Positions 1 to 8,520 are shown, numbered from the stretch's first letter. The stretch is 64,000 nt of DNA from Actinopolyspora saharensis (GCF_900100925.1 NZ_FNKO01000001.1:1178001-1242000); one strand, 5' to 3'. Notes: generated from the letters alone by a model not told the origin. Made by a program: numbers and translations.

Positions 1-94
1 GTAGCCGGTGCGTCCGACCGATCGTCCGGCTCAGTCGTCGAAACCCGCGTTTCGGCTGAGGCATCCGGACCGCGTGTCCCAGGCGAGCGCCGCC

Positions 95-388
95 ATGCCG
101 GACGAGGCCACCGTCTTCCGGGTGACGCGTGCCCTGCACCTGCTCGGCGAGGCGGCTCGGTTGCGCATCGTCATCGCGTTGCTGGCCGCGACGGAGCTGT
201 CGGTCAACGACCTGGCCGCGACCATCGGCCTGTCCGAGGCGGCCACCTCGCAGCACCTGCGGCTGCTGCGCTCCGAGTCCATGGTCCGGACGCGCCGCGA
301 GGGGCGCGCGATCTACTACGCGCTCGACGACGACCACGTGCGCGAGCTCGTCGAGCTGGTGCTGGCCCACGACGACCATCGGGAGTGA
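95..388 (+). CDS. ArsR/SmtB-family metal-sensing repressor
   Basis: A 97-residue winged-helix repressor of the ArsR/SmtB family. The recognition helix lies around residues 46-60 (SEAATSQHLRLLR). The C-terminal helix carries D79-x-H81-x10-H92-x2-H95, the exact spacing of the alpha-5 metal site of SmtB, CzrA and NmtR. Known family behaviour is derepression of an efflux gene on binding Zn, Co or Ni; which metal applies here is not decided. The ATG at 95 gives a normal family length. An in-frame GTG at 8 would add 29 residues. No efflux gene follows directly, so the target may lie left of the window or be the gene itself. The copper genes downstream have their own sensor. Confidence 0.85.
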   Translation: MPDEATVFRVTRALHLLGEAARLRIVIALLAATELSVNDLAATIGLSEAATSQHLRLLRSESMVRTRREGRAIYYALDDDHVRELVELVLAHDDHRE

Positions 389-471
389 CCCCCGCGCGGG
401 GAGGCGTTCGCTCCGGTGGTCGAGGCGTGCTGCGGCGGGGTTTCGCGAGGTGGGGCGAACTGCGTCACCCC

Positions 472-498
472 TGTCCGAAGGACACCCCCTGGGGGGGT
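472..498. promoter_or_regulatory. Inverted repeats upstream of csoR
   Basis: A perfect inverted repeat TGTCC-GAA-GGACA (472-484) abuts a GC pseudo-palindrome of the form CACCCCCT-GGGGGGGT (484-498). Both lie between the ArsR gene and csoR. They could be an operator for either regulator or the terminator of the ArsR gene. The assignment is inference. Confidence 0.4.
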
Positions 499-536
499 CG
501 GAAGAGGTTCGTCCCTCTTGTCGCGTCTTCCGGGGT

Positions 537-551
537 TACGGGTAGGGGGTA
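537..551 (+). promoter_or_regulatory. Putative CsoR operator in the csoR promoter
   Basis: TACGG-GTA-GGGGGTA matches the site before copA (complement of 1251-1265, TACGG-TAC-GGGGGTA) in all but the three central bases. A TAGTCT hexamer at 550-555 could be the -10 box, 37 bases before the csoR start. This arrangement predicts CsoR autoregulation. Confidence 0.6.
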
Positions 552-591
552 GTCTGGACGCGGCCGGTCAAGTAGGCGATGGGAGTGTGCT

Positions 592-873
592 GTGCGCGGA
601 TACACGCAGGACAAGGAGGAGTACCTCAAGCGGCTGCGGCGCATCGAGGGGCAGATCCGGGGGCTGGCCCGCATGGTCGAGAACGACGAGTACTGCATCG
701 ACGTGTTGACGCAGATCTCGGCCGCGACGAAGGGGCTGCAGTCGGTTTCGCTCGGGCTGCTCGACGAGCACCTCAAGCACTGCGTCGCCGAGGCGCTGAA
801 CGAGGGTGGCGAGGCGGCCGACGAGAAGGTTCGTGAGGCCAGCGACGCGATCGCGCGGTTGGTGCGCTCGTGA
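592..873 (+). CDS. csoR: CsoR-type copper-sensing repressor
   Basis: A 93-residue all-helical repressor of the CsoR/RcnR (DUF156) family. It keeps the Cu(I) ligand set Cys35, His60 and Cys64, within YCIDVL and DEHLKHC. That set separates CsoR from the nickel/cobalt sensor RcnR and the persulfide sensor CstR. Copper binding releases such repressors from GC-rich operators. The GTG at 592 starts the conserved part (RGYTQDKEEYLKRLRRIEGQ). The copper ATPase lies 577 bases downstream on the same strand with its own promoter. The shared 15-base site before both genes suggests one copper regulon. Confidence 0.93.
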   Translation: MRGYTQDKEEYLKRLRRIEGQIRGLARMVENDEYCIDVLTQISAATKGLQSVSLGLLDEHLKHCVAEALNEGGEAADEKVREASDAIARLVRS

Positions 874-890
874 GCCGCGCCCTGCGGCTC
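872..890 (+). terminator. Hairpin at the csoR stop codon
   Basis: GAGCCGC (872-878) pairs with GCGGCTC (884-890) across a five-base loop, starting within the stop codon. There is no U-tract, as is common in actinobacteria. The rest of 891-1240 shows no gene; it has a CCCCCCGGGGGG palindrome at 975-986. Confidence 0.5.
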
Positions 891-1241
891 TGTTCGGGAG
901 GGTGATGTCCCGGCCCGCGCTGCGGGGCTGCTGCCCGGCCGCGGGTCGAGCACGAGCGAAGGTGTGCGCCGGAGCCCCCCGGGGGGTGCGGTGCCCCGGA
1001 GGGCGCGGCCGAGGTGGTTCGGCTGTTCGCGGTTCCGTGACGCACCCTTCGGTGACGGGAGCCGGGGCCGTGGCGGTCCTTCCCGCTCGGCGGGTGGGCC
1101 GACCCGATGAGTTCCCGCGTTCTTGATTTCTGTTCGCCGGGTTGATCCGCTCGGTGTCCCGTGCTGGTCGCGGATGATCGCGCCGCCTGGTGGTTGCCGC
1201 TGTTTCCCGCGACGGTGTCGGTCGAGCGGTGGTGCAACTGT

Positions 1242-1269
1242 TTGACACGGTACCCCCGTACCGTATAAT
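1242..1269 (+). promoter_or_regulatory. copA promoter with embedded CsoR operator
   Basis: TTGACA (1242-1247) and TATAAT (1264-1269) are both perfect sigma-70 consensus boxes, 16 bases apart, which is rare in such GC-rich DNA. The perfect inverted repeat ACGGTAC-CCCC-GTACCGT (1247-1264) fills the spacer and touches both boxes. A bound repressor would therefore block polymerase. The complement of 1251-1265 matches the site before csoR. Confidence 0.8.
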
Positions 1270-1282
1270 TTCGGATCACGCG

Positions 1283-1363
1283 GTGGGGGCGAGCCCCACT
1301 CGGCGATGCCGAGCGGAAGACCCCGGCGGTGTCGGCGCGGCCCATGCCGGGTGCCGGCACCCG
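1283..1363 (+). promoter_or_regulatory. Structured copA leader
   Basis: The predicted copA transcript has a leader of about 170 bases. It opens with two abutting hairpins, GTGGGG/CCCCAC (1283-1299) and CTCGGC-GAT-GCCGAG (1299-1313). A 16-base palindrome, CGGGTGCCGGCACCCG, follows at 1348-1363. It matches no riboswitch class I know. Confidence 0.4.
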
Positions 1364-1449
1364 TGCGAGAGGCTTTTCGCTCTCGTGGCTTCCGTGACGC
1401 GGGGTGCTGCTCGCCCGTGGACGGAATCCGGCAGGAAGGGGTGGCAAGG

Positions 1450-3786
1450 ATGAGCACCGACCAGCAGGAGGCGCGCCCGTCCGCGGCGACGGAGATCGAA
1501 CTGTCCATAGGCGGAATGACCTGCGCCTCGTGCGCCTCGCGGGTCGAGCGCAAGCTCAACAAGCTCGACGGAGTGGCGGCGACGGTCAACTACGCCACCG
1601 AGAAGGCCAAGGTGCAGTCCTCCTCCGGGGTGGGCACGGACGATCTGGTCAGGACCGTGGAGGCGGCGGGATACAGCGCCACGTTGCCGCAGAGCCCGCG
1701 CGAGCGGGACTCCGCTTCCGAGGAGGGCGAGCCCGCCGACGACGCCGAGCTGCAGCTGCTGCGTCAGCGGCTGGTCGTGTCCGCGCTGCTTTCCGCGCCG
1801 GTCATCGCGATGGCCATGGTCCCGCTGCTCCAGTTCACCTACTGGCAGTGGATCTCGCTGACCCTGGCCGCTCCGGTGCTGGTGTGGGGAGCCCTGCCGT
1901 TCCACCGGGCCGCCTGGACCAACCTGCGTCACGGGGCGGCCACGATGGACACCTTGATCTCGATGGGCACCCTGGCCGCGTTCGGCTGGTCGCTGTACGC
2001 GCTGCTGTTCGGCGACGCCGGAGTCCCCGGGATGACCCACGCCTTCGAGCTGACCGTGGAGCGAACGGACGGGAGCAGCTCGATATACCTGGAGGTGGCC
2101 GCAGGGGTCACCACGTTCATCCTGGCCGGCAGGTACTTCGAGTCCCGGTCCAAGCGCCGCTCGGGGGACGCGCTGCGGGCGCTGCTGCAGCTGGGGGCCA
2201 AGGACGTGGCCGTCCTGCGCGAGGGACGGGAGCAGCGCGTTCCCACCGAGCAGCTGCGCGTGGACGATCTCTTCGTCGTCCGGCCGGGGGAGAAGATCGC
2301 CACCGACGGTGTCGTCACCGAGGGGACCTCGGCCGTGGACGCGAGCATGCTGACGGGCGAGTCCGTTCCGGTCGAGGTCGGCCCCGGGGACTCGGTGGTG
2401 GGAGCGACCGTCAACGCGGGGGGCAGGCTGGTCGTGCGCGCCACCAGGGTCGGTTCCGACACCCAGCTCTCCCAGATGGCCAAGCTGGTCGAGGAGGCCC
2501 AGACGGGCAAGGCCCGGGTCCAGCGGCTCGCCGACCGGGTGTCCGGGGTCTTCGTGCCGATCGTGATCGTTCTCGCCCTCGGCACGCTCGGGTTCTGGCT
2601 GTGGAGCGGAAGCGGCGTCTCGGTGGCCTTCACGGCGGCCGTGGCAGTGCTGATCATCGCCTGCCCCTGCGCGCTCGGCCTGGCCACGCCGACGGCCCTG
2701 CTCGTGGGGACCGGCCGCGGTGCCCGGATGGGGATCCTGATCAAGGGGCCCGAGGTGCTGGAGTCCACCAAGAGGGTGGACACGGTCGTGCTGGACAAGA
2801 CCGGAACCATCACCACGGGCAGGATGGAGCTCGTCGACGTCCGAACGGCCGAGGGCGAGTCCGCCGACGAGGCCCTCGCGCTGGCCGGGGCGTTGGAGAG
2901 CGGATCGGAGCACCCTATCGCGCGGGCCGTGGCCGAGCGGGCGGAGCAGCGGACCGGATCGCTGCCCGCGATCGAGGAGTTCACCAACGTGGAGGGCCTC
3001 GGTGTGCGGGGCACCGTTGCCGGGAAAGCGGTGCTGGTCGGGCGGGCCGAGCTGCTCGAGGAGTGGGGCGTCTCGCTCGGTGACCAGCTCGGGCGGGCCA
3101 AGCTGGCCGCTGAGCGGGACGGGAGCACGGCCGTCGTCGTGGCCTGGGACGGTCGCGCCCGTGCCGTGCTGGTGATCGCCGACACCGTCAAGCCCACGGC
3201 CGCCGAGGCGGTCCGCGAGATGCGCGAGCTCGGGCTCAAGCCCGTGCTGCTCACCGGGGACAACGAGGCCGTGGCCCGGACGATCGCCTCCCGGGTGGAC
3301 ATCGACGAGGTCGTCGCCGAGGTCCTGCCGCAGGAGAAGGTGGACGTCGTCGCCCGCTTGCGCTCGGACGGCGGGGTGGTCGCCATGGTCGGTGACGGGA
3401 TCAACGACGCCGCTGCCCTGGCCGGGGCCGACCTCGGCCTGGCGATGGGCACCGGTACCGACGTCGCCATCGAGGCCAGCGACATCACTCTGGTGCGGGG
3501 GGATCCGCGGGCCGCGGTGGACGCGATCCGGCTTTCCAGGAAGACCCTCGGCACCATCAAGGGCAACCTGTTCTGGGCCTTCGCCTACAACGTCGCCGCG
3601 CTTCCCCTGGCCGCGGCGGGGATGCTCGATCCCATGATCGCCGGTGCGGCCATGGCGTTCAGCTCGGTGTTCGTGGTCAGCAACAGCCTGCGGTTGCGCG
3701 GTTTCCGCAGCACGGCACGGGCGACGAAGCTGGACAGCGTTCCCGCTCGGAGCTCCGCGAGCGAAGCCGAGCGGGTGGTGGGGTGA
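1450..3786 (+). CDS. copA: Copper-exporting P1B-type ATPase
   Basis: A 778-residue P1B-type ATPase that pumps Cu(I) out of the cytoplasm. One N-terminal heavy-metal domain has GMTCASC with Cys25 and Cys28. The transmembrane metal site is C405-P-C407, the phosphorylation motif is D449KTGTIT, the nucleotide-domain SEHP has His488, and the hinge motif [10 protein letters not shown] begins near residue 648. The ATG at 1450 follows GGAAGGGG and begins just before the metal-binding domain. An in-frame ATG at 1306 would add 48 Arg-rich residues and lies in the structured leader, so it is not preferred. The gene stands alone downstream of csoR, with no copZ chaperone beside it. Confidence 0.95.
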   Translation: MSTDQQEARPSAATEIELSIGGMTCASCASRVERKLNKLDGVAATVNYATEKAKVQSSSGVGTDDLVRTVEAAGYSATLPQSPRERDSASEEGEPADDAELQLLRQRLVVSALLSAPVIAMAMVPLLQFTYWQWISLTLAAPVLVWGALPFHRAAWTNLRHGAATMDTLISMGTLAAFGWSLYALLFGDAGVPGMTHAFELTVERTDGSSSIYLEVAAGVTTFILAGRYFESRSKRRSGDALRALLQLGAKDVAVLREGREQRVPTEQLRVDDLFVVRPGEKIATDGVVTEGTSAVDASMLTGESVPVEVGPGDSVVGATVNAGGRLVVRATRVGSDTQLSQMAKLVEEAQTGKARVQRLADRVSGVFVPIVIVLALGTLGFWLWSGSGVSVAFTAAVAVLIIACPCALGLATPTALLVGTGRGARMGILIKGPEVLESTKRVDTVVLDKTGTITTGRMELVDVRTAEGESADEALALAGALESGSEHPIARAVAERAEQRTGSLPAIEEFTNVEGLGVRGTVAGKAVLVGRAELLEEWGVSLGDQLGRAKLAAERDGSTAVVVAWDGRARAVLVIADTVKPTAAEAVREMRELGLKPVLLTGDNEAVARTIASRVDIDEVVAEVLPQEKVDVVARLRSDGGVVAMVGDGINDAAALAGADLGLAMGTGTDVAIEASDITLVRGDPRAAVDAIRLSRKTLGTIKGNLFWAFAYNVAALPLAAAGMLDPMIAGAAMAFSSVFVVSNSLRLRGFRSTARATKLDSVPARSSASEAERVVG

Positions 3787-3788
3787 GT

Positions 3789-3819
3789 TCTCCCGCGCAG
3801 CGCGGCAGCGCGCGGGAGA
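3789..3819 (+). terminator. copA terminator hairpin
   Basis: TCTCCCGCGC (3789-3798) pairs with GCGCGGGAGA (3810-3819) across an 11-base loop, two bases after the copA stop. Confidence 0.65.
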
Positions 3820-3848
3820 GCGCTGTCCCGCCCGCTTCGGGCGCTCGT

Positions 3849-3879
3849 TTCTCCCGGCGGGTACGCCCCACCGGGAGAA
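3849..3879 (-). terminator. add terminator hairpin
   Basis: TTCTCCCGG (3849-3857) pairs with CCGGGAGAA (3871-3879). It lies about 80 bases beyond the end of the leftward adenosine deaminase gene and faces the copA terminator. Confidence 0.5.
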
Positions 3880-3957
3880 CGCCTGGCGAGGCCGGGAACC
3901 GGGTGGGCATCAGCGGATTCGCCCATCCGGTCCCGGCCGGTGTCCCCTCGACGGTGC

Positions 3958-5103
3958 TCAGAGCCGACCCGTGGGGACCGGCCCCGCGGAGTCGTCGACC
4001 CTGCCGAACAGGGACTCCGAGCGCAGGGCGGCATAGCCCGGCTTGATCACCTCGTTGATGAGGGCCAATCGCTGGTTGAAGGGCAGGAAGGCCGACTTCA
4101 TGGCGTTGACCGTGAACCACTGCAGGTCGTCCAGGGTGTAGCCGAAGTGGTCGACGAGCTCGGTGAACTCCCGGCTCGTGCTCGTCTGGCTGATCAGCCT
4201 GTTGTCGGTGTTGACGGTCACTCGGAAGTGTAGTTGCCGCAGCAGGGCGATCGGGTGCTCGGCCAGGGAGTTCACCGTCGAGGTGTGCACGTTGGAGCGC
4301 GGGCACATCTCCAGCGGGATGCGCCGGTCCCGCACGAACGAGGCCAGACGTCCGAGTCGTGCCTGGCCGTTGGCGTCGAAGGTGATGTCGTCGAGGATGC
4401 GCACCCCGTGCCCCAGGCGGGCGGCACCGCAGTACTGGATGGCCTCCCAGATGGAGGGGAGGCCGAATCCCTCGCCCGCGTGGATGGTGAAGTGGAAGTT
4501 CTCCCTGCGCAGGTATTCGAAGGCCTCCAGCGACTGGGTCGGCGGGTGGCCTGCTTCGGGGCCGGCGATGTCGAATCCGACGACTCCCGAGTCCCGGTAG
4601 CGCACGGCCAGCCGCGCGATCTCGGAGGAACGGGACTCCTGCCGCATCGCGCACAGCAGCAGCCCCACCCGGATGCGGTTGCCCGCCGCGGCGGCCCGGT
4701 CGGTGCCCTGCCGGAACCCCTCCAGGATCGCCTCGACCACCTCGTCGAGCTCCATGCCGCCCTGGGTGCTCAGCTCGGGCGCGTAGCGGACCTCGGCGTA
4801 GACCACCCCATCGGCGGCCAGGTCCTCGGCGCACTCGGCGGCCACCCTGGTCAGCGCCTCCGGGGTCTGCAGCACGCCGACCGTGTGCGCGAACCGCTCC
4901 AGGTACTCCTCGAGGGAGTTCGCCTCGGTGGCCCCGGCGAACCACTTCGCGAGCTCGGTCGGGTCGCTCGCGGGCAGCTGCCGGTAACCGGTCCGTTCGG
5001 CGAGTTCCACGACGGTGCGCGGGCGGAGTCCGCCGTCGAGGTGGTCGTGGAGCAGTACTTTCGGGGCCTGTTCGATCTGTTCCTTCGTCGGTGCTGTCGC
5101 CAT
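3958..5103 (-). CDS. add: Adenosine deaminase
   Basis: A 381-residue cytoplasmic metal-dependent deaminase converting adenosine (or deoxyadenosine) to inosine in purine salvage. Visible motifs are the metal-binding HDHLDGG near the N-terminus, [23 protein letters not shown] and VNTDNRLIS. The last is the actinobacterial variant of the NTDDP motif. The ATG at 5103 was chosen because AAGGAGG lies about 11 bases upstream and the protein then begins close to the family start. A longer in-frame reading to 5256 adds an Arg/Pro-rich segment of no family character. It diverges from a GntR regulator, and two related palindromes lie between them. Confidence 0.93.
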   Translation of the reverse strand: MATAPTKEQIEQAPKVLLHDHLDGGLRPRTVVELAERTGYRQLPASDPTELAKWFAGATEANSLEEYLERFAHTVGVLQTPEALTRVAAECAEDLAADGVVYAEVRYAPELSTQGGMELDEVVEAILEGFRQGTDRAAAAGNRIRVGLLLCAMRQESRSSEIARLAVRYRDSGVVGFDIAGPEAGHPPTQSLEAFEYLRRENFHFTIHAGEGFGLPSIWEAIQYCGAARLGHGVRILDDITFDANGQARLGRLASFVRDRRIPLEMCPRSNVHTSTVNSLAEHPIALLRQLHFRVTVNTDNRLISQTSTSREFTELVDHFGYTLDDLQWFTVNAMKSAFLPFNQRLALINEVIKPGYAALRSESLFGRVDDSAGPVPTGRL

Positions 5104-5320
5104 CAAGGGCGGTACCTCCTTGCAGGACTGTGCTGTCCCGCGGTGTCCCGGTTCGCGGGTGGACTCTTCCGCGGGGTGGGCGCCGGGCAACGCGTGCCCT
5201 GCTCGAGTGGGTGCGGCGAGGCGCCGGGGAGTCCTCGCGCGTCGTCGGCACGGCAAGACCCCGCGGTCTACTCCGCTCCGTCCGGGAGCGCGTGTTCCGG
5301 GACGGACGAGAGAGGGATGC

Positions 5321-5329
5321 TGTCAGACA
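5321..5329. promoter_or_regulatory. Putative GntR half of a two-site operator (add side)
   Basis: TGTC-A-GACA, followed by A, lies 218 bases upstream of add. With the 5460-5470 site it shares TGTC-N-GACAA. The spacing and divergent gene arrangement fit control by the neighbouring GntR protein. Confidence 0.45.
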
Positions 5330-5459
5330 AGTTGGGTTTGGGTGAAGTATCTACACAACGCGTTTTCCGTTCGTCAAGCGACACGCCCGACCTGCTTCAA
5401 TCATATACCACTCCGCTCGGGTGCGGAGCGGTTTGACGGCGCGGTCCACCGTGGATAAC

Positions 5460-5470
5460 TTGTCCGACAA
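5460..5470. promoter_or_regulatory. Putative GntR operator (regulator side)
   Basis: TTGTC-C-GACAA is a perfect odd palindrome 21 bases before the preferred gntR start. It fits the GT...AC core common to GntR-family operators. The 388-base gap between add and gntR also has an AT-rich stretch near 5398-5408 that may hold a promoter. Confidence 0.55.
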
Positions 5471-5491
5471 CGAGTGCGAGCGAGGTGCGGG

Positions 5492-6232
5492 GTGCCGGAG
5501 AACCGAACGCGACGCAGACCGTCGGTGGATCTCTACGAGCGCATCGTCGAGGGCATCCGGTCCGGGCAGTACCCACCCGGATCGACGCTGCCCTCCGAAC
5601 CCGTGCTCGCCGCCGAGCTGGGGGTGGGGCGCCCCGCGCTGCGGGAGGCGCTGATCCTGCTGCAGGAGGACGGGGTCATCACGGTGCGCCGTGGAGTCGG
5701 CCGGACGGTGAGCACCGGCACCCCCCGCAGGGGGTTCGAACGCCTGCTCCCGGTGGAGGACCTGTTCCCGGGGCGGACGCGGGTGCGGGCGCTCACCCGC
5801 TCCCGCGAGGAACCGACCGATTTCGTGCTGCAGCACCTGCCCGTGCCCGCCAACAGCGAGGTCGGGTTCTGGGAGAGCGTCGTCGACGTGGACGACTGGC
5901 CGGGATGCCTGGTTCAGGAGTGGGCCCTGCCGGACGAGACCCTCGCTCGCGTCCACGCGGAGCTGCCGGCGGCGTTGGCAACGACCGCCGGACGCGGGCG
6001 GACCATGCTGGCAGTGCTGAGCGAACGCGGGTACGACCTGTCGCTGCGCGGTTCGAGCGGGATGACGGCCACCGTGCTCGGAAAGCAGCGCGGGGAGATC
6101 TTCGAACGTCCGGCGGACACTCCGGTGGTGCTGGTCACCCAGCTGGTCAGTGCGGAGAGTACCCCGCTGCTCGTCGGCAAGTACGTGTTCCCGAGCGGTG
6201 CTCCGGCGGTGCCGTTGCTGCAGTCCCGCTGA
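5492..6232 (+). CDS. GntR-family regulator, HutC-like
   Basis: A 246-residue regulator with an N-terminal GntR winged helix (about residues 8-72: LYERIVEGIRSGQYPPGSTL, then SEPVLAAELGVGRPALREAL). The C-terminal region resembles the UTRA ligand fold of the HutC subfamily, from about residue 90 on. Such domains bind small sugars, amino acids or nucleotides. A GTG at 5492 gives PENRTRRRPS before the domain; a GTG at 5474 is also in frame. It diverges from adenosine deaminase, with two TGTC-N-GACAA palindromes between them. Control of add and of itself is therefore plausible. The ligand is not known. Confidence 0.85.
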   Translation: MPENRTRRRPSVDLYERIVEGIRSGQYPPGSTLPSEPVLAAELGVGRPALREALILLQEDGVITVRRGVGRTVSTGTPRRGFERLLPVEDLFPGRTRVRALTRSREEPTDFVLQHLPVPANSEVGFWESVVDVDDWPGCLVQEWALPDETLARVHAELPAALATTAGRGRTMLAVLSERGYDLSLRGSSGMTATVLGKQRGEIFERPADTPVVLVTQLVSAESTPLLVGKYVFPSGAPAVPLLQSR

Positions 6233-6297
6233 GCGCGAGACGCGGGTGCCGGACCTTCCAGCAGGACGTGCTCCTTCGTCGGGGGCATACTCGGCGT

Positions 6298-6498
6298 ATG
6301 GATTCCACGCGGGACAGCAGCAGTGGGAACACGCGGGACAACGGGGACGCGGTCGAGGTGTGCGACCTGTGCGGCCTGTCGGTGGACCGGGACAACGCCC
6401 GTTACGAAAGGGTGGGAGGTTCTGCGGAGTCCGCTCCGGGGGACGTGCTCACCGCGTGCAGCGAGGACCACATGCGTCAGCTGCGGGAGAGGCAGTGA
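6298..6498 (+). CDS. Small zinc-knuckle-like protein
   Basis: A 66-residue protein I cannot assign to a named family. It carries C22-x2-C25, then C54-x3-H58 (CDLC and CSEDH), a plausible four-ligand zinc knuckle of treble-clef type. The N-terminal 20 residues are polar and look disordered, and the C-terminus is charged (MRQLRERQ). A CATACT hexamer ends seven bases before the ATG, so the mRNA may be leaderless. It lies 65 bases after gntR on the same strand. The coding call rests on the ordered Cys/His pattern and codon usage. Confidence 0.65.
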   Translation: MDSTRDSSSGNTRDNGDAVEVCDLCGLSVDRDNARYERVGGSAESAPGDVLTACSEDHMRQLRERQ

Positions 6499-6634
6499 AC
6501 GGGCACGTTTTCGCCGCTTCGCCGCTCGGGTGAGCCTCTCCGGTGAGACACCCTCGGCGGGCAGTGCTCGAAGGCGTTCGCGGGGACGACGCGGGGTGCG
6601 TCGTCGTCACGCACCACGGAAGGGGGGTCCGGCC

Positions 6635-7355
6635 ATGGTGGCGCGCTACCAGGAGTTCGTGGACGAGGTGATGGCTCGTGGGGAACTGGATACCGCGGAG
6701 GAGGCGCGCGGGCACCGTTCACGTCGTCGAGGCCGTGGCCGAGCGCGTGGACGACCGGGAGCGCGAGCTGCTGGCCGAACGACTTCCCGGCAAGATCCGG
6801 GAAGCGGTGCGCTGGGGTGAGCGGGACGGCACCGGGGAGGCGGACACCTTCCTCGAGGACGTCGCAGCACGGACCGGACGTCCGGTCGAGCACGCGCGCT
6901 ACCTGGTCATGGCGGTTCTTTCCGAACTGACCAGGCAGGACTCCGAACTGGGCGAGTCGCTGAGCGACCAGCTGCCCGCTGAGATCACGGCGTTGTTCAC
7001 CGCTCCAGGAGGGGGTCCTCCACCGCAGCGGGGGACGGCCGCTGCCGAGGACCGTCCCAGACCGCTCGATTCGGACGAGCTGGAGCGGGCGCTGGCGCAG
7101 TTGGACGACTGGTCGGGGGACACCGGGCGAATCACGCGCACGGTCGTGCTTCCCAGCGACAGGTGGCCGCCGCTGCTGCGCCGCGTGGAAACCGTTCAAC
7201 AGGAGTTGAGCCACCACGCCAAGGTGGATCGGGGCAGCAACGACGATCTGACCTTCTCGGTGCGCACACGCTCGGTCGACGCGGTGACCGAACTGGACCT
7301 GGAACTGGCTCGTCGCATCGATGAGGCGGTCGCACAGGTCTCGTCCGGAGGCTGA
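6635..7355 (+). pseudogene. DUF2267-pterin dehydratase-like fusion, frameshifted
   Basis: The first frame, from ATG 6635 behind AAGGGGGG, gives MVARYQEFVDEVMARGELD followed by TAEEAR, the start of a DUF2267 domain. The domain continues in another frame from about 6711 (GTVHVVEAVAERVDDRERE) to the stop at 7355. One extra base in the cgcgcggg run at 6705-6712 explains the shift. After DUF2267 comes a proline-rich linker, then a region like 4a-hydroxytetrahydrobiopterin dehydratase (DDWSGD, then SHHAKVD and LTFSVRTRSVDAVTELD). Two catalytic histidines remain, but the usual T-H aligns with T-R, so the third is lost. This is either a real mutation or a sequence error. If it is expressed from a later start such as GTG 6678, the DUF2267 part would be truncated. 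Confidence 0.7.
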
Positions 7356-7543
7356 CACCGCGGTGTCGATCGGCAGGCGAAGGTCGGGAGTAAGTGCCAA
7401 GGTGTGCTGGCGAGGCATTCACACGGATGCCCGGCAGTGCTTCGCCGTCCGGTTCGGGTGTGCTCCAGCGGGATCTCTCGCCCGGTGGTCCTTCCGCGGG
7501 CCCCGGCGGAGGGCTGCCACGACTCGTTCCGGAAGGGAAGGGC

Positions 7544-8332
7544 ATGATCACCACTGATTTCGTCGTCGGTTCCCCGTGCTGGATCGACATCGCCGCCGCG
7601 GACGTGTCAGCGGCCGTCGAGTTCTACCGCTCGGTGTTCGACTGGGAGTACGAACAGTTGGATGACCAGGGGGAGTACGGTTACTTCCGGCTCGGGGGCA
7701 GGAAGGTCGCCGGGATCGGCAGCCTCACCGAGGAGGACGCCCGTTCGGCGTGGATGATCTACTTCAGGACCGACGACGTCGACGAGACGAGCCAAACCGT
7801 CCGCCAGCTGGGTGGGACCGTGCGTCGTGAACCGTTCGAGGACGATCAGGCCCGGATGGCCCAGTTCAGCGATCCGCTGGGGGCCCAGTTCGCCGTGTGG
7901 CAGCCGAAGGGGGCCCAGGGAGTGGAGAAGACGGACGAGCCCGGAGCGTTGAACTGGATCGAGCTCTACACGACCCACGTGGCCGCGGCCAAGGAGTTCT
8001 ACGTCAACCTGTTCGGCTGGCAGATGGAGGACATGCCCCTGCCCAGCGGGTCGAGCACCTATTCGCTGATCACCCCGAGCGGGGGCTCCCAGGAGCGCAT
8101 GATCGGGGGGATGATGCAGCTCGCTCCGGAGCATCTGGCGCTGACCGGTGGGCTGCCCTACTGGCACCCGGTGTTCGCGGTGCAGGACTGCGACGCGACC
8201 ATGTCGCGGGTCGTCTCGAGCGGGGGCAGTGTGCAGATGGGGCCGGAGAACGCGGCGGGCGTGGGGCGGATGGCCGTCTGCCTGGATCTCACCCGGAGCG
8301 ATTTCGTCGTGCTGGAGTCCGCGGCCGAGTGA
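7544..8332 (+). CDS. Two-domain VOC (glyoxalase-fold) protein
   Basis: A 262-residue protein with two vicinal-oxygen-chelate domains, about residues 8-120 and 138-258. Each begins with the WIDI/WIEL strand and contains AAVEFYRSVFDWEYE or AAKEFYVNLFGWQME. Tandem VOC proteins of this size are common in actinobacteria, and most lack a proven substrate. Some are hydroxylases or resistance proteins. Start: ATG 7544 behind GGAAGGGAA. Upstream in-frame codons to 7394 have no family character. It appears to be a single-gene unit. Confidence 0.85.
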   Translation: MITTDFVVGSPCWIDIAAADVSAAVEFYRSVFDWEYEQLDDQGEYGYFRLGGRKVAGIGSLTEEDARSAWMIYFRTDDVDETSQTVRQLGGTVRREPFEDDQARMAQFSDPLGAQFAVWQPKGAQGVEKTDEPGALNWIELYTTHVAAAKEFYVNLFGWQMEDMPLPSGSSTYSLITPSGGSQERMIGGMMQLAPEHLALTGGLPYWHPVFAVQDCDATMSRVVSSGGSVQMGPENAAGVGRMAVCLDLTRSDFVVLESAAE

Positions 8333-8444
8333 CCTCCTCGGTGGCGCGGGGCGGTCGTCCCCGTGGGACTCGGTCCTCCGAACAGGGGTACCGGGTCCAC
8401 TCGTTCTGGTGAGTAGTGCTCCGATGTCCGGCGTCAACGATCAG

Positions 8445-8454
8445 CAACGCGTTG
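8445..8454. promoter_or_regulatory. LacI-type operator-like palindrome
   Basis: CAACGCGTTG is a perfect palindrome with the central CG typical of LacI-family operators. It is flanked by a wider repeat, GTCAACG (8433-8439) and CGTTGAC (8450-8456). It lies 135 bases before the arabinanase start. Confidence 0.45.
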
Positions 8455-8485
8455 ACCTTCGGTAACTTCACTTCTACCTTTCTCT

Positions 8486-8520
8486 TTCGAAGCATTTCGA
8501 ACGTCTTTCGAAATATCGAA
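8486..8520. repeat. Phased TTCGAA repeats upstream of the GH43 gene
   Basis: TTCGAA occurs at 8486, 8496 and 8507, with a fourth partial copy (ATCGAA) at 8515-8520. The spacing is about one helical turn, so all copies face one side of the DNA. CGAA/TTCG repeats occur upstream of actinobacterial hemicellulase genes, which suggests a sugar-responsive operator. Confidence 0.5.

Noticed and set aside
465..2913. Long Arg/Pro-rich reading frames antisense to csoR and copA
   Set aside because: They mirror the third-codon GC bias of the real genes on the other strand and carry no family motifs.
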